Below are positions 4,966 to 5,498 of a DNA stretch of 5,498 bases, one piece after another. The notes beneath the pieces are model-generated. The model worked only from the letters and a program-made list of their open reading frames with translations. It was not told the origin of the DNA and did not search any database. How positions within the stretch are numbered: the first letter of the stretch is position 1; the number at the start of each line of letters is the position of its first letter. The stretch is from positions 1-5,498 of the forward strand of contig JAKBCD010000165.1 in assembly GCA_021808205.1 (NCBI GenBank). Direction: 5' to 3'. This DNA comes from Pseudomonadota bacterium. Its GTDB lineage: Bacteria; Pseudomonadota; Alphaproteobacteria; Acetobacterales; Acetobacteraceae. Position numbers and translations under genes: made by a program.

Positions 4966-5498
4966 TTAATGCCGGAAATGCCGCATATTTGTGAAGACCA
5001 TGGCGATTCCGGCCGCATCGGCCGCCGCGATGACCTCTTTGTCGCGGATTGAGCCGCCGGGCTGGATGACGCAGCTTGCCCCCGCCGCGATGGCGGCTTC
5101 CAGCCCATCGGCGAAGGGGAAGAAGGCATCTGAGGCGACAGCGCAGCCGGTGAAGTCCAGTTTTGTTTCCTTGCCGCGCCAAGCGGCGATGCGGGCGCTG
5201 TCCACCCGGTTCATCTGCCCGGCGCCAACGCCGATGGTGGCGCGGTTCTTGGCGTACACAATGGCGTTGGACTTCACATGCTTACCCACCCGGAAGGCGA
5301 ACAGCATATCATCAAGCTCGGCCGCCGTGGGCGCGCGTTGGGTGACGATTTGCAACGCTTCGGCGGTAATGCGCCCGGCATCGCGGTTTTGCACCAGGAA
5401 GCCGCCGGCGAGGGATTTGAAGGTGACGCCTGCCTCGGCGGGGTTGGGCACGCCGCCGGTGGTAAGCAGGCGGAGGTTTTTCTTGGCGGCGAGCACCG
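4966..5498 (-). CDS. purH: Bifunctional purine biosynthesis protein PurH, C-terminal part
   Basis: About 177 codons are visible; the 5' end lies beyond the right edge. The fragment is the end of the AICAR formyltransferase domain: [14 protein letters not shown], then [62 protein letters not shown] and the terminal FTNMRHFRH, all standard PurH landmarks. PurH carries out the last two steps of IMP synthesis, with formyl transfer to AICAR in this half and cyclisation in the N-terminal half, which is not visible. The reading frame is intact to its TAA stop at 4966-4968, with no sign of damage. The hypothetical membrane protein gene follows after 18 bases, suggesting a shared transcript. Confidence 0.97.
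   Translation of the reverse strand, partial: VLAAKKNLRLLTTGGVPNPAEAGVTFKSLAGGFLVQNRDAGRITAEALQIVTQRAPTAAELDDMLFAFRVGKHVKSNAIVYAKNRATIGVGAGQMNRVDSARIAAWRGKETKLDFTGCAVASDAFFPFADGLEAAIAAGASCVIQPGGSIRDKEVIAAADAAGIAMVFTNMRHFRH

Overview
The window looks like ordinary chromosomal DNA of a GC-rich alphaproteobacterium. An Acetobacteraceae/Rhodospirillales-type genome (Acidocella- or Acidiphilium-like) is my best guess. This rests on the protein families and sequence style: an NDUFAF5-like methyltransferase beside comF and grxC, an alphaproteobacterial DUF1178 protein, a hopanoid-associated HpnK, and L13/S9 and PurH proteins of alphaproteobacterial type. No mobile elements, phage genes, CRISPR, tRNA or rRNA are visible. 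Coding density is very high and no gene-free stretch exceeds about 120 bases.

Layout, left to right. Positions 1-102 hold the last 33 codons of radC (+). It converges on, and overlaps by 6 bp, a minus-strand SAM-dependent methyltransferase of the NDUFAF5/BioC-like group (97-873). That gene's GTG start directly abuts the ATG of a divergent plus-strand cluster: comF (874-1605), grxC (1650-1907), a DUF1178 zinc-ribbon-like protein (1904-2359) and hpnK (2363-3148). The last three are tightly packed (a 4-bp overlap, then a 3-bp gap) and are probably co-transcribed. hpnK converges on, and overlaps by 24 bp, a small minus-strand molybdate-binding Mop/TOBE protein (3125-3328).

The remainder is all on the minus strand. 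Going in the direction of transcription: the C-terminal third of purH (5498-4966, running off the window), then a short membrane-anchored coiled-coil hypothetical protein (4947-4507), then a good sigma-70-type promoter (4464-4436) driving rplM-rpsI (4409-3449). A strong intrinsic terminator (3413-3440) closes that operon, and mop follows with its own Shine-Dalgarno sequence and possibly its own promoter.

Functionally this is a housekeeping neighbourhood: ribosomal proteins L13 and S9, purine synthesis, redox (glutaredoxin), a probable respiratory-complex assembly factor, a hopanoid-pathway deacetylase-fold protein and a molybdate-storage protein. I do not see an undescribed biological system. 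The points worth a second look are the zero-gap divergent starts at 873/874, the two overlapping convergent gene pairs, the imperfect inverted repeat around the mop promoter, the hpnK gene inside a comF/grxC cluster, and the uncharacterised gene between purH and rplM.
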